This document shows, piece after piece, positions 1-8,053 of a DNA stretch of 64,000 bases. Position numbers and translations under genes: made by a program. The notes below the pieces were generated by a model, which made no database searches, was not told the DNA's origin, and saw only the letters and a program-made list of their open reading frames with translations. Position 1 is the stretch's first letter. Each line of letters starts with the position of its first letter. This DNA is from Bacillota bacterium (GTDB taxonomy: Bacteria; Bacillota; Clostridia; Tissierellales; Sedimentibacteraceae): the NCBI GenBank assembly GCA_023453025.1, contig JAEXUD010000021.1, forward strand, positions 1 through 64,000, in the 5' to 3' direction.

Positions 1-256
1 TAGCCGTTCATTAAGTATGAAAGGTTGTCCGTATGATAATGCTGTTGCTGAAGCAACTTTTAAGATTATTAAAACAGAATTTGTATATGGTCAATATTTT
101 GAAACGCTTAACGATTTAAAATATCAACTGTCAGATTATGTTAATTGGTTTAACAATCATAGGATTCATTCGTCTTTGGGATATTTGACACCATATCAAT
201 ATAAAATCAATACCCTTAAAAAAATTGTTTAGTTTACTGTTGACAATCCAATAATG
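1..256 (+). mobile_element. Right end of an IS3-family insertion sequence
   Basis: The element is inferred from the OrfB C-terminus. Its right boundary is not certain. The bases just after the transposase stop (tttactgttgacaatcc, about 233-249) look like a terminal inverted repeat of this group, but the left end lies outside the window, so neither the inverted repeat nor the target duplication can be verified. Confidence 0.5.
2..232 (+). CDS. IS3-family transposase (OrfB), C-terminal part
   Basis: This is the C-terminal end of a DDE integrase-type transposase; the reading frame is open to the left edge, so the gene is partial. It retains the motif KGCPYDNAVAEATF, which holds the catalytic Glu of the DDE triad in IS3-family OrfB proteins. 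The conserved tail NWFNNHRIHSSLGYLTPYQY follows. IS3 elements move by copy-out/paste-in using OrfA and OrfAB. Only the last 76 codons are visible, so activity cannot be judged. The stop codon lies 2 bp from the end of the convergent DUF2812 gene, so the IS end appears to abut or cut into that gene. Confidence 0.9.
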   Translation, partial: SRSLSMKGCPYDNAVAEATFKIIKTEFVYGQYFETLNDLKYQLSDYVNWFNNHRIHSSLGYLTPYQYKINTLKKIV

Positions 257-1061
257 CCGCAAAATAAATTACATATCTAATACGTTTTAATTTTAAAGGA
301 CGAAAGTAGTTACTATTAAAAATTACATATGCTATTACTGGCATAATAAGAATAACAAGTATCATTGCCTTTAGTATATAATCGCCACCACTGAAAAACT
401 GTAACCATTTTGTTATAGCTAATATAGGTAATACAAAAAACAAAACAGTATACAAATATAAATCAAGTAGTTTATCTGCTATTTTTGTTCGATGATATAG
501 TTTTTTACCTTTATCTATATTTTTTTTATTCTTATAAAGCCAATATGGTGTTTTCCCAAATATTGGAATATGAATAATAAAAGCTATTATTGGAATAGCT
601 ATTTTCATAAAATTATTACTGATATATATTTTAGTAAACTCATGGTCATAAACATTAATCATATATATAAATAGAGCTATTAGTATACTCAAAAATTTCT
701 TAAGCTTATTTCTGTTCCATACACTTTTTACCATTTCATATTGCTGCCTATCATTGTCACAATTGCATATATCTTCAGTAGATTTTTTATAAAACACGAT
801 CATTTTATCGTTTTTCAACACATACTTCCAACCCTTTTTCTTCATATCTTTAATATATTTTTCTCTATCTCCATAAATCGATAAATCAAATTCATTAAAT
901 ATAATGACCTCAAAATCGAGTTCTACCGGATTAACTTTGTCAAAAGAATAATAGCCGGCGTATATAAAACTAATCATATAACCCTTGCCAGCCATTTCTT
1001 TAAAATAACTTGCTAAATTTTTGTATGATGACACCGAACCATATCTAATAATTTTTTTCAT
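234..1061 (-). CDS. DUF2812 domain membrane protein, 3' end possibly cut by an IS
   Basis: The predicted product has 275 residues. The N-terminal half (YKNLASYFKEMAGKGYMISF, then the KKKGWKYVLKNDKMIVFY segment) matches the DUF2812 pattern of a soluble domain of unknown function. Four hydrophobic segments follow, so it is probably an integral membrane protein. DUF2812 proteins often sit beside PadR-type regulators, but none is adjacent here. I chose ATG 1061 because GGAGAG lies 7 bases upstream; a TTG at 1118 would add 19 residues. The last codons (LDCQQ) fall in the likely IS terminal sequence, so the natural C-terminus may have been replaced. Function unknown. Confidence 0.7.
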   Translation of the reverse strand: MKKIIRYGSVSSYKNLASYFKEMAGKGYMISFIYAGYYSFDKVNPVELDFEVIIFNEFDLSIYGDREKYIKDMKKKGWKYVLKNDKMIVFYKKSTEDICNCDNDRQQYEMVKSVWNRNKLKKFLSILIALFIYMINVYDHEFTKIYISNNFMKIAIPIIAFIIHIPIFGKTPYWLYKNKKNIDKGKKLYHRTKIADKLLDLYLYTVLFFVLPILAITKWLQFFSGGDYILKAMILVILIMPVIAYVIFNSNYFRPLKLKRIRYVIYFAALLDCQQ

Positions 1062-1182
1062 TATAGAACTCTCCATTTTTTCAATAATATCTCTTGGCAA
1101 AGCATATTCTGTAACCAACCCTGAATTTTTTATATTGAAACTACAATCAAAAAAGACAAAGAAATGTCCCTGCGTCTTAAAT

Positions 1183-1380
1183 TCACTTTTTACTATCTTT
1201 ATCCAATTTTTCTAAAATTTTCGAACAAAAATAAGTTATAACTGAGCTCAAATATAAAATTAAATACATTATTGCTTGAAAGTTATCTACTCCTCCCGTT
1301 CTCCATGATATTGCACTAAATAAAAACAATAAAATCCATCCTAAAATAAATGCTACAATAGATTTAATTATGCTGTTCAT
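1183..1380 (-). CDS. Small two-helix membrane protein
   Basis: A 65-residue protein with two hydrophobic stretches (about residues 6-25 and 35-55) and a charged lysine-rich tail. The ATG has a good ribosome binding site (GGAG about 8 bases upstream). It lies between the terminator of the agr operon and the DUF2812 gene and could be cotranscribed with the latter. No family is recognised. Small hydrophobic proteins near agr loci are sometimes immunity or accessory factors, but nothing in the sequence shows that here. Confidence 0.6.
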   Translation of the reverse strand: MNSIIKSIVAFILGWILLFLFSAISWRTGGVDNFQAIMYLILYLSSVITYFCSKILEKLDKDSKK

Positions 1381-1465
1381 TTTTTCTCCAATTCTCCAAT
1401 AATTCTTATCATTTTAATAACTTTATATAAGTTGATATCTATACTATCTTATATTTAAATATATA

Positions 1466-1501
1466 GATACAAACTGAATATAAAAATATTCAGTTTGTAT
1501 C
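1466..1501 (-). terminator. Hairpin terminator downstream of the agr operon
   Basis: A perfect 16-bp inverted repeat (GATACAAACTGAATAT and its complement around AAAA) lies 8 bp after the stop of the secreted protein gene. On the minus strand it is followed by an A/T-rich tract. Confidence 0.7.
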
Positions 1502-1508
1502 ATGTATT

Positions 1509-2492
1509 TTAATAAGTGTATATATTGTTATACATTAATTTCGTAGATTTTACCACTTTAGACGCGAGAGTAGGAGTGAATGAAATCCCACCAGCACCAA
1601 CGCTAACAGATGCACCTAATGTAATAGTAACGTGTCCATATTGTCCATACATTGTGAAATAGGAGCCTGGCGGAATTGCATTCTTGGAATTAGAAATATC
1701 TAAATACATTTCTCCATACCCTAAATGACTCATCTTTATATCATATTCACCAATAGCACCATATAGATTAGACTCAACATCCATGCCTATTGTTGTTGAA
1801 TTATTAAATACATCAAAATAAGTATATGAGCCTCCCATACGTTCTACATTTGTAAAACCGATTCCTGACCCAGTATGTTGTATCGCAATTAAATCATGTA
1901 AAGCCCACATAGGAGTTCCTTCCCATTGAAAATTAAATCCCAATCTTTTAATTACTTTTGTTGAGGTTGATTTGTCATAAGCATATACACCTGTAGTTAA
2001 TATACAATCTTCTATAGAATCTTCTGCATAAGAGGGCATGCTATTAATTACGTAAGATTCATCAACTACTTTGCCATTAGAATTTAGATAATAAACCAAA
2101 GGTTCTATTTTTTTAGATTTGATTTCGTTTAATTTCTCTTTCAGAAAAGAATCTTTATATTCTTTATCCTTAAAAAGAGTTTTACTTAAAACATTTAATT
2201 TAGTTTTTTCTAGCTCATCTATATCGGTTGCATATGACTTTATTATTTTATTTTGGTTGTCAAATGTTGTTATTTCATTAATTAGTAATATATTATTAAT
2301 ATTTTCTCCACTAAATACATATTGGTTCTCTATTATCTCTTTTTTTTCTTCCTCATCAAGAAATTTAATTATATGATCCGTATATCCTAGTTTCTTCAGT
2401 TGATTATAAGTCGTATCAGTACCTGCATACGCTACTACTCCTGAATTTAACACAAATGATAAAATTAATAATAAAATTAATATTTTTTTCAT
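1509..2492 (-). CDS. Secreted protein of unknown function, coupled to agrB
   Basis: A 327-residue precursor with a clear signal peptide (MKKILILLLILSFVLNSGVV, cleavage near AYA-G). The rest is hydrophilic: a charged helical N-terminal half, then a glycine-rich probable beta region with a 'GQYGHVTITLGASVSVGAGG' segment near the C-terminus. No catalytic motif or known family is recognised. The start at 2492 overlaps the agrB stop as ATGA and has GGAGG 7 bases upstream; a start 12 bases earlier is less likely. Translational coupling to agrB places it in the quorum-sensing operon, where it may be an effector or a factor acting with the peptide. That role is inference. Confidence 0.8.
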   Translation of the reverse strand: MKKILILLLILSFVLNSGVVAYAGTDTTYNQLKKLGYTDHIIKFLDEEEKKEIIENQYVFSGENINNILLINEITTFDNQNKIIKSYATDIDELEKTKLNVLSKTLFKDKEYKDSFLKEKLNEIKSKKIEPLVYYLNSNGKVVDESYVINSMPSYAEDSIEDCILTTGVYAYDKSTSTKVIKRLGFNFQWEGTPMWALHDLIAIQHTGSGIGFTNVERMGGSYTYFDVFNNSTTIGMDVESNLYGAIGEYDIKMSHLGYGEMYLDISNSKNAIPPGSYFTMYGQYGHVTITLGASVSVGAGGISFTPTLASKVVKSTKLMYNNIYTY

Positions 2493-3073
2493 ATAATCCT
2501 CCATATATTAATATAATTTAATTTTCCTAAAACTAACATTAAGCTCAATATGAATAATGAAGTTGGCATACACTCAGCAACATTGTTCTCTCCTATAGCT
2601 ATCATCAAAATCAACACACAAAATTCAAAACCCAAAATCATTCTTGCCTTGTTGCCATACACCTTTACCTCTGTAGCATCCAATGGCTTATTCATATCCT
2701 CTACCGGTGAGAGAATATATATAATCAGTCCTGAAATTATGGAAATCGTTATTATAATAAAGTTTGTCCATGGTATAAACCTTATTCCCAAAAGCACCGC
2801 AACAATTAACACTACAGAACTGATATAGCACCCCCATTGTGTTCTTGCGTGATATCCTCCCGCATACGTCCTGAGAGGTATGTATGTTACTATAAAAACC
2901 ACGCTCTGCCACAGCATACCAAACATTCTTCCAACAAATAGTATTGTTAAAATATTCAGAAGCATCAATGCCCCCTGCTGTAATCCGTATGTATAAAGCT
3001 CACTGTCCTCTGAGTCAATAATTTTATTTGACACTAATTCATCTGTTACCCTTTGTATAATTTTACCTTGCAT
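2489..3073 (-). CDS. agrB: AgrB, accessory gene regulator membrane protease
   Basis: A 194-residue polytopic membrane protein that processes and exports the AgrD precursor as a cyclic (thio)lactone. The active-site region reads RTYAGGYHARTQWGC, with the conserved His (YHA) and the catalytic Cys in the usual spacing, followed by several hydrophobic helices. Length matches the family. Its ATG overlaps the agrD stop (TAATG at 3071-3075), and its own stop overlaps the next start (ATGA), so the three genes form one translationally coupled unit. The gene order D-B, downstream of A-C, differs from the staphylococcal B-D-C-A order. Confidence 0.95.
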   Translation of the reverse strand: MQGKIIQRVTDELVSNKIIDSEDSELYTYGLQQGALMLLNILTILFVGRMFGMLWQSVVFIVTYIPLRTYAGGYHARTQWGCYISSVVLIVAVLLGIRFIPWTNFIIITISIISGLIIYILSPVEDMNKPLDATEVKVYGNKARMILGFEFCVLILMIAIGENNVAECMPTSLFILSLMLVLGKLNYINIWRII

Positions 3074-3216
3074 TAAAATTTACGCAGTTTTTCGGCACCC
3101 TTTGGGAGCTTGGGCTGATGAATTAAAAAATGACATGTTGTATTTACATTAAGAGCCGTTATCATCAGTGCAAAGCTTGCAATTACGCTTCCGAATTTTA
3201 AAACCAATTTCCTCAA
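3073..3216 (-). CDS. agrD: AgrD-type cyclic autoinducer peptide precursor (47 aa)
   Basis: This small gene starts with TTG at 3216 behind AGGAGGGGG (7-base spacing) and ends in TAATG shared with agrB. The product begins MRKLVLKFGSVIASFALMI, an amphipathic leader, continues with TALNVNTTCHFLI, and ends HQPKLPKGAEKLRKF. This matches the AgrD layout: leader, signal core, then an acidic/basic PxLPxxxxxL recognition tail. Aligned with staphylococcal AgrD (CDFIM followed by DEPEVP), the predicted ring is Cys-His-Phe-Leu-Ile, closed between the Cys sulfur and the Ile carboxyl. AgrB would cut just before HQPKLP. The N-terminal tail length cannot be told from sequence. Confidence 0.92.
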   Translation of the reverse strand: MRKLVLKFGSVIASFALMITALNVNTTCHFLIHQPKLPKGAEKLRKF

Positions 3217-3347
3217 GGTATCCCCCTCCTTTTCGCTTTTCTTGCTTTTGGTGTTTTAATACTAGCATAAAAAAGCTATTTGTGCGGGAACATGTTGAAA
3301 TCTATATATGTTTTTGTAGAAACTTAAGATTTTTGTGTTGATTTTGA

Positions 3348-4634
3348 CTAATCATTCAAATACATAAGCAATATTACGGTAAAAATATCCTCTGTATGTT
3401 CAATTTCCATCTCACCGTTATATTTATCCAATGCAAATTTTGTATTTTTAATACCCATACCGTGATTTTCTTTATCCTCGTTGGAGGTAATCAATTTATC
3501 TCCCATATAATTTAAATCTCCGTTATATGTGTTTGATATCTTGATTATCAATCTTCCCTTTTTATATTTGATTTTTACATCCAGCCTTTTATCTTTTTCT
3601 AATTTTGAACAAGCATTAATTGCATTATCTAATAAGTTTCCCAGTATTACTGACATATCAAATGAGGTAATGCTTAATTGTTCCGGTATGCTTAATTCTA
3701 ATGAAACAGATATTCCGTGCTGTTCAGCTTCTTGCAGCTTAAAATTGAGAATACTGTCAATTATAATATTGCCTGATTGTGCATATTCCTTTGCTGTAAT
3801 AATTGCATCTGTCATTTGTTCTATGTGCTTTAATGCTTTGTTATGCTCATTTTTGTCCACAAGCAGTTTTAATACGGTCAAATGGTTTTTCATATCATGT
3901 TTAAATGATCTTGTTGATTTTAATGATGCTTTCATAAGCTCAAATTGCTTTTGATAATAATTATTTTGTTGCATTAAGCGCATTTTTTCATATTTTTCCT
4001 CTTGTTGTACACTTAGCTTATCGTATAAATAAAAAACAAAAAAATTAACAAATAACAAGCTGACTATAACAGAAATAACTTTAAAAGCATTATCTGATGC
4101 CATCTCTATTATAATCAAAATTATAAATAATGATATAAGGGGTATAAAAAATATGGCAAACCAATAGCTGTACGGAATGACCGTCTTGTTTTTCATGTTC
4201 TTATAATTATTTATAAAAAGTGCTGCAATATATAATAATATTTTTACAATTATCATACCTGCTGCAGAAGAAAATTCATCATTTTTACTAAATACTGAAA
4301 AATCTAAAAAGCCGAATGTTAAGGCAACTATACTTTCAATTGAAATTAAAATTATGTAAATAAGCAATACGGCTAAAATTCTTTTTTTTAAGCTTGTCTT
4401 ATAATTAAAGGAAACTAAAAACAATACCGTTACATTACACAATAAAGTAATAATTGGAATGTTTATAAAAATGTACACAGAAGTAATGCTTAAAAAATAA
4501 AATATGTATGAAATAATTTCAAGCCGTCTGTTTACATCTTTCCTTTCAAAAAAAGCAGACATAAACTTATAAATTATGTATACATCAAATATATTGGTAA
4601 TGATATAAAACAAATCATAATTACTTATATTCAC
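3348..4634 (-). CDS. agrC: AgrC-like sensor histidine kinase
   Basis: A 428-residue kinase with six or so hydrophobic segments in the first ~200 residues, a short coiled linker, and a cytoplasmic kinase core. The phosphoacceptor motif is SFKHDMKNHLTVLKLL. The GHKL ATPase shows an N box (GNLLDNAINAC) and a glycine-rich lid (HGMGIKNTKFALDKYNG). This is the HPK10 class that senses cyclic peptides. It starts with GTG at 4634, overlapping the agrA stop by one base (TAGTG). The adjacent agrD/agrB genes make the secreted AgrD peptide its likely ligand. Confidence 0.93.
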   Translation of the reverse strand: MNISNYDLFYIITNIFDVYIIYKFMSAFFERKDVNRRLEIISYIFYFLSITSVYIFINIPIITLLCNVTVLFLVSFNYKTSLKKRILAVLLIYIILISIESIVALTFGFLDFSVFSKNDEFSSAAGMIIVKILLYIAALFINNYKNMKNKTVIPYSYWFAIFFIPLISLFIILIIIEMASDNAFKVISVIVSLLFVNFFVFYLYDKLSVQQEEKYEKMRLMQQNNYYQKQFELMKASLKSTRSFKHDMKNHLTVLKLLVDKNEHNKALKHIEQMTDAIITAKEYAQSGNIIIDSILNFKLQEAEQHGISVSLELSIPEQLSITSFDMSVILGNLLDNAINACSKLEKDKRLDVKIKYKKGRLIIKISNTYNGDLNYMGDKLITSNEDKENHGMGIKNTKFALDKYNGEMEIEHTEDIFTVILLMYLND

Positions 4635-5353
4635 TATATTTCATCCCCTTCATACTTTAGCTGCAATTTCCGTACCTCTGCTCTTTTTGACTGGCTGATG
4701 GACAAGATTTGTGAATTGGTCATAACAAGCTTGTCATAATAAGACTCTGCCACATGATAATAATTGACAAGGTATGACTTGTGAATAAAGAAAAATTTAT
4801 GCGGCTCTAACTGCGAATGTATTTCTGACAAGGTACCGTAAAATGTAATTTCATCGGTTGTTGTTACCATTTTGACCTGACGGTTGTCGCTTTCGAAGTA
4901 GATTATATCTTTGATTTCTTTTCTGAAAAAATTACGTCCCTGTTTATATTTAAAATAAAAATCAAGCCTGTTTAAAAGCTCCATGGCTTTGTTCACCATT
5001 TCAATGACCTTTGTATCATCAACGGGCTTTATTAAAAAATTAAGTGGTCTGACTTCAAAAAGTTCCATTGCATAATTTTCTTTTGAAGAGATATATACTA
5101 TCTGTGTAATTTCATTTTTCATTTCATTACGAATTATTTTTCCCAGTTCAATTCCGTTTAGCTTTTTTAATTCGATATCCAGAAAAATCATATCAAAATA
5201 ATTTCCGCATTTTATATGATCATACAGCTCTTCGCCTGACCAAAATACCTCCACATCAATTTTTTCAGAAATTGATGTGCTGTAATTCAATATAATATTT
5301 TCAATTTCAGAGCAAACAACAGTGTCGTCATCGCATATACATATTTTGAACAT
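4634..5353 (-). CDS. agrA: AgrA-like LytTR response regulator
   Basis: A 239-residue regulator. The receiver domain has the acidic pocket ICDDD at residues 6-10, the phosphorylated Asp in MIFLDIELKKLNG, and the conserved Lys in LNFLIKP. The C-terminal LytTR DNA-binding domain runs from about residue 130 (IYFESDNRQVKMVTT onward, FFFIHKSYLVN). It is expected to be phosphorylated by the adjacent AgrC and to activate the agrD promoter. I chose ATG 5353 because AGGTG lies about 6 bases upstream; GTG 5362 is an alternative. A good promoter is present upstream (5388-5416). Confidence 0.93.
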   Translation of the reverse strand: MFKICICDDDTVVCSEIENIILNYSTSISEKIDVEVFWSGEELYDHIKCGNYFDMIFLDIELKKLNGIELGKIIRNEMKNEITQIVYISSKENYAMELFEVRPLNFLIKPVDDTKVIEMVNKAMELLNRLDFYFKYKQGRNFFRKEIKDIIYFESDNRQVKMVTTTDEITFYGTLSEIHSQLEPHKFFFIHKSYLVNYYHVAESYYDKLVMTNSQILSISQSKRAEVRKLQLKYEGDEI

Positions 5354-5387
5354 TGTATTCACCTGCTAATCATTCTTTGTTAATTTA

Positions 5388-5416
5388 ATTATACTTTATA
5401 AACACTGTCAGGACAA
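5388..5416 (-). promoter_or_regulatory. Promoter of the agrA-agrC operon
   Basis: On the minus strand TTGTCC (5411-5416), a 17-bp spacer and TATAAT (5388-5393) form a near-consensus vegetative promoter 35 bp before agrA. Confidence 0.65.
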
Positions 5417-5488
5417 CAATAAAGAAATGTATATTGCACTATATTTATCCTTCAAAATTCAATTCATAAGCATATATTGTTATTTTGG

Positions 5489-5683
5489 TCAATCCTCTAA
5501 TTCAAATATCTCTTCAACGGGAGTTTTTAACAATCTCGCCAATTTCATTGCCAGTTCAAGTGTTGGATTATATTTATCATTTTCAATAGCAATAATGGTT
5601 TGACGAGAAACTCCTAATTCTCTCGCCATGTCCTCTTGCCGTAAACCATATTCTTTCCGCAATTTTTTAATCGTATTTTTCAT
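5489..5683 (-). CDS. XRE-family transcriptional regulator
   Basis: A 64-residue protein that is a single Cro/CI-type helix-turn-helix domain (KLRKEYGLRQEDMARELGVS, then RQTIIAIENDKYNPTLELAM). Proteins of this YgzD-like size usually repress a small membrane-protein operon that includes their own gene. It lies 5 bp downstream of the membrane protein gene, so the two are cotranscribed. Two 26-bp palindromes around the shared promoter (6061-6132) are the likely binding sites. Confidence 0.9.
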   Translation of the reverse strand: MKNTIKKLRKEYGLRQEDMARELGVSRQTIIAIENDKYNPTLELAMKLARLLKTPVEEIFELED

Positions 5684-5688
5684 CGTAG

Positions 5689-6048
5689 TTACCTGCTCAA
5701 AACAACAAATAGATAACCCAATATTGTGGTTATGGTCACCGTTATAATGATGACTACAAAAATTTTCTCAAAAGAACTTTGCTTTTCTTCGTCCTCGCCG
5801 TCAACCATACGGTTACGAAAGTATAGCTGTGAAAAACCCATTATTAGACTTTGAGAAACCAGCAGGAAACCGGGCAATAGATTTATAGCTTCGTGGAGAT
5901 AATATGATTTGTAGAAGCTTTCATATAAACTCCATACAAACAAAAACAATACTGTATAAATCCATGCTACTCGTATTGACCTTGTAGCTATACTTTTTTC
6001 CATTTCGTCTGCTTTTTTAAAACCTAACTTACTGAATATTGTTTTCAT
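5689..6048 (-). CDS. Small multi-pass membrane protein
   Basis: A 119-residue protein with three or four hydrophobic segments (about 26-45, 52-72, 97-117) and a charged loop (DGEDEEKQS) before the last. It starts at ATG 6048 behind GGGAGGG. It is cotranscribed with an XRE regulator, a common pairing in Bacillota in which the regulator controls the operon and the membrane protein has no known role. No specific family is recognised. Confidence 0.75.
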   Translation of the reverse strand: MKTIFSKLGFKKADEMEKSIATRSIRVAWIYTVLFLFVWSLYESFYKSYYLHEAINLLPGFLLVSQSLIMGFSQLYFRNRMVDGEDEEKQSSFEKIFVVIIITVTITTILGYLFVVLSR

Positions 6049-6060
6049 GATTACCCTCCC

Positions 6061-6086
6061 AAAATGTTAAGTCTTCTTTACATTTT
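6061..6086. promoter_or_regulatory. Operator copy 1, 26-bp palindrome
   Basis: An imperfect palindrome whose arms are AAAATGT and ACATTTT, lying between the -10 element and the start codon of the XRE operon. On the minus strand it shares the same first 12 bases (AAAATGTAAAGA) with a second copy 46 bp away. Confidence 0.6.
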
Positions 6087-6115
6087 GATTGTAGCAGCGA
6101 TTAAATAAAATGTCA
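6087..6115 (-). promoter_or_regulatory. Promoter of the membrane protein/XRE operon
   Basis: On the minus strand TTGACA, a 17-bp spacer and TACAAT form a near-perfect vegetative promoter. The -35 lies inside the upstream 26-bp palindrome, and the -10 is immediately followed by the second palindrome. This is the geometry expected of a repressed, autoregulated promoter. Confidence 0.8.
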
Positions 6116-6132
6116 AGAAGTCTTTACATTTT
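6107..6132. promoter_or_regulatory. Operator copy 2, 26-bp palindrome over the -35
   Basis: It has the same arms as the copy at 6061-6086 (AAAATGT / ACATTTT). The centre-to-centre distance is 46 bp. It overlaps the TTGACA box, so occupancy should block RNA polymerase. Confidence 0.6.
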
Positions 6133-6331
6133 ATTTTTAGATGAGGCACTTTTCTCATTACTTCCTTATGCTCCCTGCGCATTTGCCGCGGTGTTATCTG
6201 TATCTTGGTTATCAAGCTGTCTTTTATACTTAACTTTTAGCATTTTTCTTCAAAATTCAATATATAAACATTGTTTAATTATTTCAGTATGTTTATAATA
6301 TAATAAAATATATAAATATCAGGAGGGGTAT

Positions 6332-6652
6332 ATGATAATTTCTACAACACCAACATTAGAAGGTAAAAAAATAGTTGAATACAAAGGTATCGTATTTGGC
6401 GAGGTAGTATCAGGCGTGGATTTCATAAAGGACTTTGCGGCAGGTCTCACAAACTTTTTCGGAGGAAGGTCAAATTCCTATGAAGGTGAATTGATTCAGA
6501 CAAGACAAAACGCAATAGAAGAAATGGAAAGCAGAGCATTTCAATTAGGAGCCAATGCCGTTGTGGGAGTGGATATCGATTATGAAATACTTGGAAGTGC
6601 AAACAATATGATGATGGTTATTGCGTCAGGAACAGCTGTAGTAGTGGAATAA
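6332..6652 (+). CDS. YbjQ/UPF0145 family protein
   Basis: A 106-residue protein of the YbjQ (UPF0145) family, recognised by IISTTPTLEGKKIVEYKGIVFGE at the start and by EMESRAFQLGANAVVGVDIDYE in the middle. The family forms pentameric beta/alpha rings and is sometimes called heavy-metal binding, but its function is not established. The ATG follows AGGAGGGG by 4 bases. It is a single gene on the plus strand and ends in a bidirectional terminator. Confidence 0.92.
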   Translation: MIISTTPTLEGKKIVEYKGIVFGEVVSGVDFIKDFAAGLTNFFGGRSNSYEGELIQTRQNAIEEMESRAFQLGANAVVGVDIDYEILGSANNMMMVIASGTAVVVE

Positions 6653-6697
6653 GCGGTCAATACACGCAGTGCTGAATAAATATAAATGTGCCAATAA

Positions 6698-6734
6698 TAA
6701 ACGGTCTGATATTCTGATGGAATCAGACCGTTTA
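6698..6734. terminator. Bidirectional terminator
   Basis: A 13-bp inverted repeat (TAAACGGTCTGAT / ATCAGACCGTTTA) with an 11-base loop lies between the convergent YbjQ gene and the ATPase gene. Confidence 0.75.
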
Positions 6735-6790
6735 TGTTTTTTACAGGTTTTAAGGAGTTTCTTTGACTTTTATTAAGTTTCCTATCCGAC

Positions 6791-8053
6791 TTAAATCAGC
6801 CATGCAGGGACATACCAATTTTTTTTGTCTATAGGCAAAACATCCTGCATCATACAGATAACGGCTCCCGTGCCAATTGTTGTTTTAAGATGTGCTGCGC
6901 CGGAGAAAATATCTTCTTCGCTGGGTTCTTTTTCTATGGGTTTTAATACCGAAAAATTTCTAGTTGCATCTTGAGGCGAAGTGCTTTTTTTTATTTCAAC
7001 AGGGTTAACTATGCCATCCCTGTATATTATAAGGTCTATCTCTTTTTTATTACTGTCACGATAAAAGTACAACGGCGGTCTTTTCCCGTTGTTTATGAAG
7101 CTTTTGTAAATTTCCGAAACAACCCACGTTTCAAAAAATTGACCGCTCATAGCACCTCTTTCAAGAACTTCAGAGCTGCTCCACCGTGTTATATATGAGC
7201 AAAGCCCCGTGTCAATAAAATACATCCTCGGAGCCTTAATAACCCTTTTAAGTGCATTATTTGAGAATGGCGGAATCAGGACTACCAAACCGGAAGAAAC
7301 CAGCACGGACAGCCATTGCTTTGCGGTAGGTGCGGAAATTCCGGCTTCATTAGCCAATGCCTCGTAGTTAACATTTGTAGCGGTTCTTGCGGCTACAATC
7401 CCTATAAAATTTAAAAACGACAATTCATCCCCTACTTGCGTTAAGTCCTTAACATCACGACTTATGTATGTTTCCAGGTATGACTCGTAATATCCATCCC
7501 CGCTAACATTGTCAGACTCATAGAGTCTCGGCATCGAGCCCTTGTATATGCGTTCAAAAACCTGCAGGATGTTCATTGCCGGAACGTCATTCATCCTTTT
7601 AATTAAAACCTCCGGCTCAACTGTAAATGGGGGAAAAAGATTTCCGTTAATTTCACTGCTGCTTAGTCCCAGCAACCTGACAACTCCGGCTCTGCCTGCC
7701 AAGGACTCGGTTACACTTTTCATAACATGAAATGTCTGGGAGCCTGTAAGCCAAAAATCTCCGTTTTTTTTGTGCTTATCCACATAAACCTTAATATAGT
7801 CAAACAGTTCCGGAGCATATTGCACCTCATCTATCAGGACAGGCGGAGCATAACGCTGTAAAAATAATTCAGGTTCCTTTTTTGCCAAAGCCCTTACGGT
7901 AGGATTATCTAAAGAAACAATCCTGCGTTTTTTGTCAGCCATCCTCGTAAGCAGAGTGGTTTTGCCAACTTGACGCGGACCTGTCAATAAAAGCACAGGA
8001 AATGTTTCACTTATATTTCTCAATGTTTTTTCAATAGTTCTCTCATAGTACAT
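6791..8053 (-). CDS. AAA ATPase with DUF4143 domain
   Basis: A 420-residue protein. The N-terminal ATPase has Walker A GPRQVGKTT (about residues 25-33) and Walker B VLIDEVQ, followed by the sensor-like WLTGSQ. The C-terminal DUF4143 region carries a PD-(D/E)xK-like pattern (FYRDSNKKEIDLIIYRDG then NPVEIKKS), as in a nuclease-like fold. The family is abundant in Bacteria and Archaea, is often in accessory regions, and its function is not settled. It starts at ATG 8053 behind AGGAGGG. It is a single-gene unit, convergent with YbjQ. Confidence 0.9.
   Translation of the reverse strand: MYYERTIEKTLRNISETFPVLLLTGPRQVGKTTLLTRMADKKRRIVSLDNPTVRALAKKEPELFLQRYAPPVLIDEVQYAPELFDYIKVYVDKHKKNGDFWLTGSQTFHVMKSVTESLAGRAGVVRLLGLSSSEINGNLFPPFTVEPEVLIKRMNDVPAMNILQVFERIYKGSMPRLYESDNVSGDGYYESYLETYISRDVKDLTQVGDELSFLNFIGIVAARTATNVNYEALANEAGISAPTAKQWLSVLVSSGLVVLIPPFSNNALKRVIKAPRMYFIDTGLCSYITRWSSSEVLERGAMSGQFFETWVVSEIYKSFINNGKRPPLYFYRDSNKKEIDLIIYRDGIVNPVEIKKSTSPQDATRNFSVLKPIEKEPSEEDIFSGAAHLKTTIGTGAVICMMQDVLPIDKKNWYVPAWLI

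Noticed and set aside
3217..3347. AgrA-binding direct repeat before agrD
   Set aside because: No convincing LytTR half-site pair with the expected spacing could be placed; only a weak TAGTAT -10 is visible.
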